This document shows positions 48,701 to 61,673 of a stretch of DNA of 64,000 nt, piece after piece. The stretch covers positions 12,101,151 through 12,165,150 of the forward strand of contig NC_135563.1 in assembly GCF_964340395.1 (NCBI RefSeq). The letters are read 5' to 3'. The position numbers and the translations under genes are program-made. The notes beneath the pieces are model-generated. The model was not told the DNA's origin, did no database searches, and saw only the letters and a program-made list of their open reading frames with translations. This DNA comes from Glandiceps talaboti (lineage: Eukaryota > Hemichordata > Enteropneusta > Spengelidae). The first letter of the stretch is position 1. Each line of letters opens with the position of its first letter.

Positions 48701-51700
48701 ATATGATCATATCAAGGATATTTGGAAAAAAAAGCATGATACACAGTTTCTCTTTGTCTATGGAATAATGTGCAGATACATTTTGCACATACACATGTTT
48801 CAGTGATTTCGGCAAATTTATTTTAAGTTCATATTATTAACACATCTTCAAAATCGTTCATAAACTTGTAATGAAGAATGAAACATTGTTCCAAATCTCC
48901 ATACAATACATGTATATAAACCTATGCAAAACCTACCTGCACTGATGGGTGGAAGTGCAACTGAAGTAGCTTGTAACAAGTCATTAGCATGGTTGAAGCA
49001 GTTCACAAATGTAACTTTTAAGGAGTCTATACACTCATTCTTGTTCTTGTAATCTTCCCATCGAGGTCCCACTGCATGCATCACATATTTACATGGCAGG
49101 ATACCTGCACCAGTATGAATAACTTCAGTGACAAACAGTGGACCATGGTTGTCGATGTATTCTTCACATTCCCTGTGATAATGACGACCAGCAGCTTTTC
49201 TAATCGAGTAGGCAACCCCTCCAGTATTGATCAGCTGTTCGTGAGCAGCATTTGTGATTGCATCAACTAGTAGCTTGGTGATATCTGCTGTGTATAGTCG
49301 AAGTTTGACTCCATGATCAGTCAGGAATGTCAACTCTCGTTCACTATCACTAAGAACAGTAACACCATGGGTTGGTCTTGAGATGGGTGGAGTTTCATCT
49401 GATTCTGATTCTCCAGACGGTTCTCTCCTACTGACAGCTTCTTCATCTCTGTCATCTTCAAGTTTATCACTTAGTCCTGCATCATCTAAAATTGGATCTG
49501 TTGATGGTTGCGGCTCATCTTCAGTTGGTTGGATGATATCTTGTGGTACTTCGGAAAGTTGTCTATCAGTACTGTCCACAGTGACATCAAGAAAATCATC
49601 TTGCATTTCCATTTCTTTCCTCCGGCCTCCACCTCCGTCTACATCACTTCTTCTACTATCTCCATCAACATCAAATGCTTTGCAAAGCTTGGAAAGTATA
49701 TGAAGCTGTGCAGCCTGAATGATAGGTTTATCACCATAAAGAGCATAATGGTCTGGCTTCTCCCTTTTAAAGTAGACGTTACCAAATTTGATCTTAGCAT
49801 CCTCAACAGCCAGTTCTACCTCTGATTCGTCTAGCCCCTTTGGTAAATGGAAATCAAATTTATCAATGGTCTGGTAGAGGTTGTCATACAGGACAACAAA
49901 CTGATCACGTGCCAACTTCAACTGATCTGTGATGGTCCTCTCTGATTTCGGTAAGATATTGACCATACCGGTATCAGCAGTTTCATCACAGCTAAACCTC
50001 ACATCACAGTCCCTTTCCAATGACTGAAGCTTTCTTTCCTGGGTGTGTTTCATAAACATGTACAAGTCAATATCTACAGCTATAGGACAGACTTCAAAGT
50101 TACCCATATCTGCGGCAATGTCATCTTTGTTAGTCTCAGGACTAGCCATTGAATCATTGAAAAGTAATGTTTCCATATCAGGCTGGAACTCATCACCGAC
50201 ACCCAGTCTGCTTCCTGGCCGTTCAGAGCCAGTTGTACTGAGGACATCAGAGACTGGCATTGAATCATACTCAGCTCGACTACCTAGCCTGTCATATACT
50301 GATGTTGTGATACTTCCAAGATGATTCTCCATGCCAACTGTTTGCTCCTCTCTTCCACCCCTAGAGGGCGGTCTTTCATCCGGTTTGTCATACTTGCCAC
50401 TCACACTACTAGAGATTCCTACATCATCTCTGCCTTGTCGAGAAGAGGGTCTTTTGTATGACGCTGCATCTATATCATTCGAGTCATAATCTTGTCTGGA
50501 TCTAGAGGGCGGCCTTTCACTTTTTTGCGTTATAAAAGTATCTCCAGTACCATAATCCCTAGCTCCTCTTGATGGGGGTCTTTCAGTAGATCTTCTATCA
50601 TCAGCAGTGCTCACTTCAAAATTTTCAATTCCACTTCTTGAAGGCGGTCGCTCAGTACTCCTACCAAGGTCATAACCATTACTGATAACATAATCCTGTC
50701 GACCTCTAGATGGTGGTCTTTCTGGTTGTCTTCCTATATCATTGCTTGTACTGGTGCGATAGTCAGATTTTCCCCTAGATGGTGGTCTTTCTGGTTGTCT
50801 TCCTATATCACTGGTGGCACTGGTGCCATAGCCAGATTTTCCCCTAGACGGTGGTCTTTCTGGTTGTCTTCCTATATCACTATTGGCATTGGTGCCATAG
50901 TCAGATTTTCCCCTCGATGGTGGTCTTTCTGGTTGTCTTCCTATATCACTGGTGGTACTGGTACCATAGTTGGATTTTCCCCTAGATGGTGGCCTTTCTG
51001 GTTGTCTTCCTGTAACATTGGTGGCACTGGTGTGATAGTCAGATTTTCCTCTTGATGGTGGTCTTTCTGGTTGTCTTCCGACCACATCTCGGTCCCTAAC
51101 ACTATAGTCCTGTTTCCCTCTAGATGGTGGTCTTTCAAATGAACTCCCAAGGATTGCTGTTGCTATGGGATCATCTCCAATCACTCCATTGTGAACATCA
51201 CCACCCAGACCATTGAGTTGATTAGCTTCAAGTGGATCACTATCAGATGTTGGACCATTCACAGCACTTCTTGAGTATGTCTTAGAAGCATTGTCTCTTC
51301 TGTCAGCAGATGTCGGTCTTCCTTGATCTTTTGATGCACCACAAAGTTTTTGTAATAATTTTTGTGCACTTTGAATTTGGTACCAATTTCCTTGTAGTAA
51401 GCATTCATTGTTTCCGTTCAGTTCTTTGTATTCGAATATAACGCCTGTCTCATTCTGTATGCTTTGTATTATTGAATCAAAACGGCTTACAGGAATGGAT
51501 TTCACAACATCACCATCAATCACTGCGTAGACACAACTGTACACCTATAAGAATGGAGAGAAAACGAAGAGATGAATCATAATTTTACATACATGTAGTG
51601 TCCATAGTGAGTTAATTCTCGGTACCTGCAAAAGTATTTTACCTCCTCATAGAGTCATAATAGAAGAAGACAGTCGACTTATTCTCATGCCTGCCTATAT

Positions 51701-52897
51701 ACATGTAGTAATGCATGTGTAGCTCGTGGAGCAGAAGTAACATGTATGATGTTGACCAAGAAATCAAATGTTTGTTATTTTATGACAAACGTAGGAGGTA
51801 GAATTCTATTGCAGGTACCGAGAATTGAATTGAATATTGGGCAAGTCTCATAAAAGTCATTACCAAAATAGCAACTTGACGATATCTAGGTCAGTGCAGA
51901 GCATACATGCAGTGTCAAAAATTGCACTGATGGTTACCACAATACTTGTATGTTCCACACTGATTGCAAATAACATATCTGTATTTGTAGATATATGTAC
52001 ATTGTACATTGTAATTTTGTGTCCTGGGATCAGGTTTGTCACATACCCACTTTTGAACGGAAGCTTGTGGCTGTCCTAAAAAGTGTTTTGTGCTTTAGTT
52101 GGGTTTCCTTACAGTTTTAAATCCATGTACTACATGTAAGTGAAAATAAAATCACAACATAGGGTGTACGAGTAATTACCTGCTGTGGAAGAGGCTTCAG
52201 CTCCAACCAATGCTCATCAAACAGCTGAGTGGTTTCAAGAACTCTGTTACAAACTGTCAGAAAAAAAGTTTTCGTAAAAAAAGCATTCTAAGGTCCAAAT
52301 TATGACCACCGACAAACACAAATATATTTTTTTTTTCTTCAAATTTGACATTCATTATGACTGCTCTATCTCTATTGAGGTGCACATTTCTGTTGTTTAC
52401 TATTATCTTTTTTGGGGGGGCGCAGGAAAAATTTAGCAGAATGGCAATTACAATGTAGGATATGTAAGGTGCACTTTAATTTGGCAGAGCAAGAAAAAGT
52501 AGACACTACAAACATGTACTTGTAAATAACTTGTCCAGTCAGCCCTTCTGCTTTCAGTGCAACTGTACACTGTTTGTACTGTGTTGTTGACACCTTTTAC
52601 AACAGCTGAATATACCGGGAATATGAAAACTTGTCAAGTATTAAAGTTAGCCAGAAGTTTATCAACATAATTTCTTTTATATGACATGTTCCACATCTCC
52701 GAAGTACATTTGTATAACTCCTTACCGTCTTCCTTTTCAAATGTCACCAACGCCGTCTTTTTACTTGAAGCTAGTGGAAATAATACACTGTTCACATCCC
52801 CACCACCGTTACGACTTCGTTGGAAATGAATTTGTAATTGTTCCTTGGTAACACCCGGCGGAATACCACTAACTAAAACACTCTTCCTTTGTGCCAT
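45737..52897 (-). CDS. RRM-macrodomain-RING-Deltex E3 ligase (DTX3L/PARP9-like fusion), six exons
   Basis: Minus-strand exons: 52897-52726, 52253-52180, 51544-48937, 48447-46847, 46490-46273, 45806-45737. All are GT-AG with agreeing phases and give 1,580 residues. Order: an RRM (about 1-82; [16 protein letters not shown] ... ALVTFEKED); a short KH-like segment (83-150); Arg-Pro-Pro-Ser-Arg-Gly repeats (about 219-477); KH-like segments (565-707); a macrodomain (about 820-1012; [36 protein letters not shown]); a disordered basic linker; a compact RING-like module (1308-1341); a RING (1400-1438); and the Deltex C-terminal domain to the end ([56 protein letters not shown]). Vertebrate DTX3L has RRM/KH-like, RING and Deltex parts, and its partner PARP9 supplies macrodomains. 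Here both occur in one chain. Likely roles are ADP-ribose-guided ubiquitination or ADP-ribosylation of ubiquitin in DNA-damage or antiviral signalling; this is inferred from the vertebrate pair. Confidence 0.92.
50360..51136 (-). repeat. In-frame 69-bp minisatellite in the Deltex gene
   Basis: Twelve or so copies of a 23-residue unit (core [18 protein letters not shown]) are encoded within exon 3. The units between about 51073 and 50654 are nearly identical and spaced exactly 69 bases. Outer copies are degenerate and vary in length. The period is divisible by three, so gain or loss of units keeps the frame. The units are basic, with Ser and Tyr, and are predicted to be disordered. Confidence 0.9.
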
Positions 52898-52921
52898 TTT
52901 TTTGTCAAATGTTATGTACAC

Positions 52922-55852
52922 TTATTATGCTGTCAAATAACAATACAAGAAAACATATTTTAGAGATTTCCACATGTGAATATGAAACATAACTATGCCT
53001 AAAGACCACATACATATATTTGTACATACAATGTACACATTGTTTTTCTCTTATGGTTTAAGAATTTTGGTAAACCTGGCATAATTTACATGTACAGTGT
53101 GTACTAAAATAAGTTTGTTGGAGAACCCCAGTAAAGGCAGATTGTATACGTACTTAATGGCCTTTTACATACATTTTGTGTAACACACCCTTTATAAAGC
53201 TTTCTCTTATGTTTAAATCAATCTCAAGTACATAGTAGGGTACATATAGTCCTGTCATATCATAAATTGTCCATTTCAAGTTCTACTGAGACAAGATGAT
53301 GACAATGATACAGTGATAGTGGATACTAACACGCTAGCATTTTCAGTATACATGTATACACATACACTGTACATGTACAATGACATATGATTGTGTATTA
53401 AATCAACAAGCAAAATATGTGATTAGTTTCAGCACAATTTTATACCAAGATATTAAATACAAGTTGACTGCTACATGTACATATGTACAGTCATGCAGGA
53501 CAATACTGCTCCACACATGATCTTAAACCTACATACACATGTACAGTGTACATTTTTTTTGTAAACAATATGACAACCAAGTACAAAATGTCCTGTGTTT
53601 ATACAACTGTACATCAACAAGATACAGATACCTGTACAATACAAAATCTATATGTACAAATGTAGGTGACCATTTCCATTCATCAATAATGAAGATCAAT
53701 ACACTTATTATAATGTTCATATGAAACTTAACAATCAAAAACATCTGTACAATTACATGTATGTATGCAAAAAATGTATGGAATATAACATTCCTTAATA
53801 ACTCAAAATTATACACAGGTCAAATGTCACCGTATTCAAGAGGTAAAACAAAAATGACCACAGTATAAAATCAAGACGAACTTACTAAAATGTAGTCAGG
53901 CAGTTTGTAGTTATACATACATGATAGTTGACTCTTTCAAACATACGCAACCATGTGTTGTCACCAAGGGGTGTGTGTATGACTGATATGCACTTTGGAT
54001 GCATGCCATTGTTAGGGGCACTGTACAATGTATATTGACCTTTTTAGACACACAGCACTTAATTCTGTATTTGGAATCCCATAACGGACTGTATTGAACA
54101 CAATACAGGTTGTCTCTACATGTGAATTTATATGACGTGTGTCCTTATATACATGTAGTATTAAAGAAACTTTCTGATTTATTTTGTTGTGAAGTTTGCA
54201 GGGTTAGTTTACCTGTACATGTACGTTGTACATGTAAAATCAAAGAACATCACATTCACAAACAACTACATGTACATTGGATGCCTAAATGCACAATCTG
54301 TATGTCTATTGAACTCTTGACCTTTGGTTTCCATGGAGACATAATAAACATTCCACTGATGTAAAACCATGCTGGTGTATAACGACATGTACAGTACAGT
54401 TCTTAGATCTTTGTAATAAAGAATGTATGTCGTATGATTACAAATGCTAGATATCTGATTTGGATAAAAAATTGAATTTCAGTTTTCACATGTTATGAGT
54501 ACTTTTGTATGTCATGTTACCTGTTGGTACATGTACATGTATAACATAGATCCTCTTATCTATTCAATGACAAATGTCACCAATTTGAACAGATGAATAT
54601 GTTGATTCACAGATAGGAACATTATATCATGAGAAATTTAAAAAAGTCCACAATTGTTTTAATGATCCCCTTACACAATTTACAATGTACATTTGTATTG
54701 TAAAATGACAGGGTTTCACTTCCAGCCTCTGGCATTGGTGTATCTTATTAGTGAAGCCATAATATTGTAGACTAACTTTTCTATATCTAAGCTCCGCCAG
54801 ACAACTGTTTTTTCACACCTTAATTTTAACCCTAATTCAAACTGGGCCTTTAAACTTTAAGCTCCATGTGGTATAATGACATACATGTATATGTACATGT
54901 ACATGTACCACACTAGTGACTGCAAATTTATTTACAGTTTAATAAATACAATGCATTTTTACTTTTGACATAAAACACTGACTTCTGTCTTCAATTTTTT
55001 AGTTGATTTTAAAGACACAGTATCGATGTAAATACTTATATATGTACAACATGTACACATACAAACTTGTGTATGTGTTGGTGAAACAATTTGCAGAGGA
55101 CAGAATCAACAAACATACATTTTTCTACATGTACATGTACATTGTATAGGTGCAGGTGAATATGGGTGTTTGCTTCATGTCAGGATTGAGGCCTATTTCA
55201 GTTTTGGACATGCATTGACCAAATTTGGCCAAAGTTCAAATGTTCAACTGAAATGTTGTCACATGACATTTTCAAAAATGCAACTGTGTCAACTTGTAGA
55301 AATATTTGATTTGGCATGGATTTTTTGAATGGATATATGACAGTTTTACTACTTCCTTTAATCATACATTTTGAATGCATGTCAATATATTTTCTTATCT
55401 TAAAAGTATGTAATCAGTTTAACCACTGCTCTGGTCAAATCATGGAGTCATTAACGATTAAGAGATCTGTTGGGTCAAAGTAACAGAAAAGTTCCATAAA
55501 CCACTTATTACATTTTTATAACACGAACTTAACCTTCAGTAGCTGACCAAATCTACACTTACAGAGATAACAGTTATATGGTAACTGTTTTACATGTTTC
55601 AGACACTAAAAGATTAAAAGTATTCTACTTCATTCCATACATGTACCTGTAGTGTCTACTGTAAATGTTTTTATTCTCACCTTAACAAATAAACAAGTTG
55701 GCACAGGCAAACAAATAAATCATGGTGTGATCAATACTGTGTCCTGTCTATGAGGTCAACAGATTGGTAAAAATGCACATTGTGTACAAAATATCAAAAA
55801 GTGTTTTACTGACCTTCTCCTCACCTAATGCCCCTACATGTACCCGCAAGAG

Positions 55853-55854
<2 letters not shown>
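52922..55854. other. Upstream of the Deltex gene, no other gene
   Basis: AT-rich sequence unusually dense in TACATGTA-type palindromes. A partial F1 MITE-like block (GGAGAACCCCAGTAAA) is at about 53120-53140. No exon recognised. Confidence 0.5.

Positions 55855-55884
<30 letters not shown>
55855..55884. repeat. Poly(T) tract of 30
   Basis: Thirty consecutive T. Read on the minus strand this is poly(A), but no retrotransposed sequence is recognised upstream of it. Confidence 0.95.
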
Positions 55885-55888
<4 letters not shown>

Positions 55889-55973
55889 GATACATGTATA
55901 TGTAGTGCAAATTTGCTGCAATATGATATGTGATAAGAAAGAAGGGCAGATACATGTACATTTTGTACATCAT

Positions 55974-56179
55974 GCTGTAGTTTTGCTAAGGTTGGGGAAC
56001 CCCAGTAACAGAAAAGGAAATACATGTACATGTACATAATTATATGGTAAAACTGGCATAGTTTGCTTTACAATACTGCTGTATTGTACTATAATTTTGG
56101 TGGGAACACTCACTGGTAAAATGTCAGGGGAACATGGGTAGATTTCACCTGCTTATAACCCCCTTAACAAAAACACTGC
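55974..56179 (+). mobile_element. F1 MITE copy
   Basis: Starts near TTTTGCTAAGGTTGGGGAAC, contains ATGGTAAAACTGGCATAGTT and GGTGGGAACACTCACTGGTA blocks, and ends CCTTAACAAAAACACTG. The 5' CAGTG end is degenerate. It is co-linear with 15368-15552. Confidence 0.65.
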
Positions 56180-57613
56180 ATATGTGTGTGTTTTAGGTAT
56201 TTAATTCCCTAAATGTACTTTTTATACAGTGCACCAATACCAATGTACTGTCTTTGATATGAAAACAAGTTGGATTATTTCAGCTACAGTGGTTTATATT
56301 TCATCACACATTCATGCATGGCACTAAGGGAATGTGTTTATACACTCACAGGTTAAGCAATCTACACGTGATGGGGCGAAAGTTCATTAAGTTCACCAGA
56401 GTTCTAAGTTCTAGTAGTATTATGATTCACAATATCTGGAGTATGAGGAATTTGCAGGAAGCAAAATGTAGGTGGTACCAAATTGAGAAAAAAAGAATGT
56501 ATATTTTATAAAGGTGAAGACAATCATGAAGATTTCATGAACACACTCCTTAATTATTAAATGTACAATGTAATTCAGAAATAAATACAAGTTGCACTGT
56601 CTTTATTACTATAACAGTCACCTTGAACAATGGAATGTCTGCCAGAAATTTGAGAATTAACCAGGAATAATTGATGAATAGTGAAACACACAGTCTTTGA
56701 ACATTAACTACAATCACCATTAGGAGCACAATAGAGAACAATTGCAACTGAGAAAGAGGTTGTTTGTTCATTGCAGAGTAAATGTCAGTTGTGGTATGCA
56801 CTACAAAACATGTTTCTGCAAACACTTCAGGTAAATCGTTGCTTCTAACTTTACACAAGTAGGTCAACTTTTTTGTGGCTCTCTATGGTGAATTTCCAAA
56901 ATGTCACCAAATAACCCATATTCAATGTCACATACATTGTGTACAGTGTTTTGCAAACTTCAACTATTAAGCTGATCTCTCTATTCATACTAAAGTATAA
57001 ATTACAACATGAAACATTCCTAAATAAAACCCTGGCAATGAATGGCCTCCATGCAGTGAATTGTCAAAAAGTATGACTGCATGTACATATATCTGACATG
57101 TTGCACCTTAAAGGCCAAGGATTCAATCCCTGGTTCTTGCACTTGTGTTATACTATCAATGCAACCATACAGATCTAATACATAGGATTATTGTTTTGTT
57201 CTGGACAAACTATCACACATCCTAATAGTGCTTCAACATTTTGCCATTTCTGTTTATTTAAATCACATATTTGGTGTTTTTCTCTGACGATTACAATGTA
57301 AGAATAACATGTGTTCAAAATGGGGTTATCAAGAGAAATCCACACTAAGTGAAAGTGAAACTACATGTAAAACAGTTGCACAGCATGTATGAACTGTACA
57401 ACCCTTTTCACTGTGTTGTCACACATTTGCATTGTACATGTACACATGTATGTACATTTGTATGTGTTGAGTAATTAATATCAAACACACACACTATGAA
57501 CAGATGACGCAATTAAATATATTTTGTATATATCATGTATGATTTCAATGTATTAGATTGATTTCCTGTAGTACATTTAGTGAACACTACACTGAATGAA
57601 CAGATCTTTCACT

Positions 57614-57665
57614 ACAATACAATACAATACAATACAATACAATACAATACAATACAATACAATAC
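57614..57665. repeat. (ACAAT)n pentanucleotide microsatellite
   Basis: About ten tandem copies of a pure five-base unit. Leu-Tyr-Cys-Ile frames through it are artefacts. Confidence 0.95.
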
Positions 57666-57669
57666 AGGT

Positions 57670-60600
57670 ATTGTACATGTAGTACAATGTATGTATGTGT
57701 AGACTCATGTCACCGTAATTTCCCAGGTACAAAATGTACATGTATACATGTATGTTGTATTCTATCACATTTTGTTATGATTGTGATGAAATGGGTATAA
57801 CGTGAGAATGGAAACATACCATGTCCAGACCATGATCTGTACATGTAAATGTAAGTAATTGCATCTGTCAAAGTCAGAGAAAATTAAAGTAAGTTGGTAT
57901 CTTGCTTAATGTGAATATTCAAATTTATTTCAAAATTTAATTAAGATGTGTCCAGAGCAAGTGAACTCACTATAATTCATCAACATGATTGTCTCCTGCC
58001 TGAAGACATACATGTACTGTACCCTGTAAATAATGAATATAATACAATTTGTATGAAAGCCCATTAGCTACATGTAATTATCACAGCAATTTATATACAT
58101 TTTGTATAGGGATTGTCAAAGAGGTGTCACATTTCACCCCATTACAAGGCCAATTAAGTGATTCTCACCTACATGTATGTGTGATTTATCAATGTGGTTA
58201 TACAAACATAAGGTACCTCCATGATACAACTAAATTGGACCATGGAAGTACATGTATACATGTAACTGACCAAGTGTCCAAGTTAGCCAGTCTAAAGCTG
58301 CACTAAAAGTAGCTATTACTAGCAATGGTTTCTCACTTTATTACAGTGTTATATTTCACTCTCTGGTGCTTAATTGTAAGCAAATTGTTGATGAGGCCAA
58401 TGTTGGCTAGTCTACTACACATACATGTACATGTACCACATTACACACATACACCCATATAGTAAACCAACAACTTCACTGGAAACTAAGGATCCAGTGC
58501 ATGGGCTGGTGTTCTGATGTACATTTGTGTAGGTACATTTAGAAAGCCGTGTGTGAGTGTGTAGTGATAGCAGATATTTATCTGACTTAGACTATAGTGA
58601 TTAATATCATATATCACGAGTGGTTATTGCTTTACAAAGCTTTTAGCAGGACTACTGGTAGTGACAGGCATGCACTCTCAGACGGTTGGAAACATTATGT
58701 TGTAATGTTAAGTAATGCATGTACAGTAATAATACTAATAGTAACAAAGGTGACACAGTAGTAAGCACTCATTAATTATAGACTAAACTATGTATGAATT
58801 GATATGGCTGTCTGATATGATCTATTAATATAACACCAAGGTTAGCATTGCTGACATAAAATAATGTATACATGTAATTAATTAATAAGTATAAAACGTT
58901 ATACAAATTTATAATTTGCTCACTTCCTAGTTCAAAAAAAGGACTAAAATTAGGTGTGAAAAAAGTAAAAGTAGATTCTAAAATTGTTTGCCTAGAACAA
59001 AATAATGATCCTATGTAATCCTTATGGTGCCCCTGATGAAGTAGAGAATCTGGAACTTAGTGAAACCCTGGCCTAAAAGGACAGTAAAAATATGCATTTA
59101 AATACATTTGAGTTATTTACTTGTAGCTGAAAATATAATTTTTGCAAGATATTTATGCCACCAGATTATACCTAGTAGTGTATTGAATCCACTAAATAAT
59201 AAGCATGAATTATTGCATACAGTAATGTACTTTGAACTGAAACTTGGTTTATTTCATGGCTTGATATATTGTGCAGTTTCAGCCTTGAAGCTATTGTGTA
59301 CATGTATGTGTATGCAAACACCGTGAAACATACATTTATTGGACTGTTTCATTGTTTGGCATTTGACCAAATTCAGGGTGTCAAAATGCTACCAGTGACC
59401 TCCTCAGGCTCTCACAAACTTGATTGTTTACCCTTGACTAGAATCTCAAAGTCTGACAATGTACCAATAAATCAACAACTTGTACAAAATTTGTTTGGTA
59501 GAACCATATTTCATTGAAATATGGGATAATCTCCACTATAAAATGATTACTATAAGAGTCAATTTCACATCAAAAGTTTGAACTAAGGCAGGTTTATCAA
59601 ATGCAAATCAACACTATCAAAATATGAACATTCCAACAGTTCCAAGTAAATTTTGATATTTTACTGCAATAGTCATAAACAATACTTTGGAAGAAGTCCA
59701 AGGTATAGGTACATTTGTATGCCTATTTCTGCACCATGTGAATTATAAATGTGTTTGAGGTTAGTTAGTCAAATGTACTGGATGTTAGTTTGTAGAAAAT
59801 CTATTTGACGACCATAGACATACATGTACAATGTGGGAGGGACAGAGACAGGAAGCTGTGACATTTCCTTTTAAATGATGTGGGTTAGAACTTAGAACAC
59901 ATTACTTTTTAATCCATAAGCATTGTCTTTGATTAATCTTGCTGTATTTCAACAAACCTGACCTGTAGGCTGGTGTGTACCTGTGTAGCTGAAGTCAACA
60001 CATTGTCTCAGGCTTTCTTACCTTTAATTTTCTTTACAAATGTGACAAATTTAGTTTTACCATAGACATTGGAATTGGAGAACTTCTCCATCATCTATGA
60101 ATTTTACCAGTAATGATGGTGAAAATAAAATGTACAGTAACATCTGTGGTTTAACTGAAAAGATGACATTCCAATGTTTCATATTACACCACTTCTAGGG
60201 TGTTCCAAACAATATCCCTAAGTACATGTAACCCTACACAAGTATTGTGTTCTGTTTGTTTCTGTCAATCTATTGTAAATAAAGAACATACTCCATGCAG
60301 ATTATAAGGGACTAGTCATTAACACAGGTAAGACTCCTGCCAAACTGTTGGGAAATGGTACATGGGCATGGGCATTACTCTTGCCCAAGTTCCCAAATGT
60401 CATTTCTCAGGTCATGCGTAAATTGTATCTTATTAACATGTTATTATTTTATCTTTTGAGTATGCAGTGTAATTACATTCACATGTACATACAAAAAGCT
60501 ACATGGATGAGTAACCATGTATACCTCTTGGTCCCCTATAGAGCTAAGTTTATGCAGTAATCTGATGTCTGTATCATGGAGTGACCGAACTCTAAACATG

Positions 60601-61500
60601 CATGTAACAAAACCTAATTTTTAAATTTATTTCAACATAACATTAAACAAAAATTAATTTAAAATAAATCACGCTATCCTGCATTGAAACTCTCACTAGT
60701 TACATTTGTATATTCTACAATGTACATGCAGATATGTCTAAATATAGGGGAGGGAATGTGATACTCAATAACAACAATAGGGCATTGTCTCTGACTACAT
60801 TGTATGTATTTAACTGTTCAATCATAGAGGTACAGATACTCTAGAATTACCAGAATGTACTCAGCCCCCTCCATAGATTTACTAGGCTAGAAGGCTACCC
60901 ATAAACCATACATATAAAATCAAAATAAAATTTAGTATAGCTTTTAAGAACTTGTTTAAACCACTACGTTACTTAGTACGTAATTCATTTCCGAAATTGT
61001 GACTGTAAACTTCCCAACAAAAATATATTATCTGTTGTTTTTTCAATATGCTTTTAAGTTCAGAATCTCTGAACTGCGCGGTGTGAACTACGCAGTTGTG
61101 TTTAACAGTGCCGTTGAATGGCTCATGTTGTACACAACCACCATCTATAAATCACAATAAAACAGTGTGCAAAGATCACATTGTGATAACACCTGTAAAG
61201 TTTGCATGGAAACGCACTCTCAGTCTCTCGTCTCTAGGATTTGGGGACTGGTTTCTCCCCAGTTCGCTTTAAAACCACAACGGCAAAAGACCAACGTGTT
61301 AGCGTGTTACCTGTAGACGAATAACGGAGAGCTGTCCCGATTTCAACCACGACCAAACAGTACCACGTATCATGAAATCTGTACACATTTAATGTGACAT
61401 TATCATGGCGTCCTTTGCATAGCGACACCGTCAGGAGCGGGAGACGTGATCGATCACTAGGTTAAAAGTCGGAAGGGGCGACACAATTCATGGGCGCTGG
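57670..61500. other. Gene-poor, AT-rich, rich in TACATGTA motifs
   Basis: No conserved reading frame. A segment at about 58285-58310 resembles, in reverse complement, the tail of repeat family R1. CpG content rises from about 61020 onward, which may mark a promoter. Confidence 0.45.
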
Positions 61501-61564
61501 TTCCGATAATGCAGACACAGTTTAAATTCATGCACATTGTAGTAGACATGTAAGATATTCTTAC

Positions 61565-61625
61565 CTGTGAAACACCCATAAGGTAGTCACAATGCATACA
61601 GTACAGCTCTAACCCAAGTTTCCGA
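61565..61625 (-). other. Possible non-coding first exon (minus strand)
   Basis: On the minus strand TTTCACAG|GTAAGAATATC is a strong splice donor with its last exon base at 61565, inside a locally CpG-richer region. It could be a 5' UTR exon of the Deltex gene (8.7 kb away) or of an unseen gene. The upper boundary is a guess. Confidence 0.25.
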
Positions 61626-61673
61626 TTAGCTAGCGCCGGGTTAACCCCGGGTTAACGCACGTTCACAATAGCA

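Noticed and set aside
46733-51544. Treating the macrodomain part and the RING-Deltex part as two genes
   Set aside because: The donor at 48937 and acceptor at 48447 join in frame and complete the macrodomain ([13 protein letters not shown]) across the junction, so both belong to one transcript.
57100-57145. tRNA or SINE B-box (GGATTCAATCCCTGG)
   Set aside because: No A-box at the expected distance upstream and no cloverleaf.
57614-57665. CRISPR-like regular repeat
   Set aside because: A contiguous pentanucleotide microsatellite without spacers, in an animal genome.
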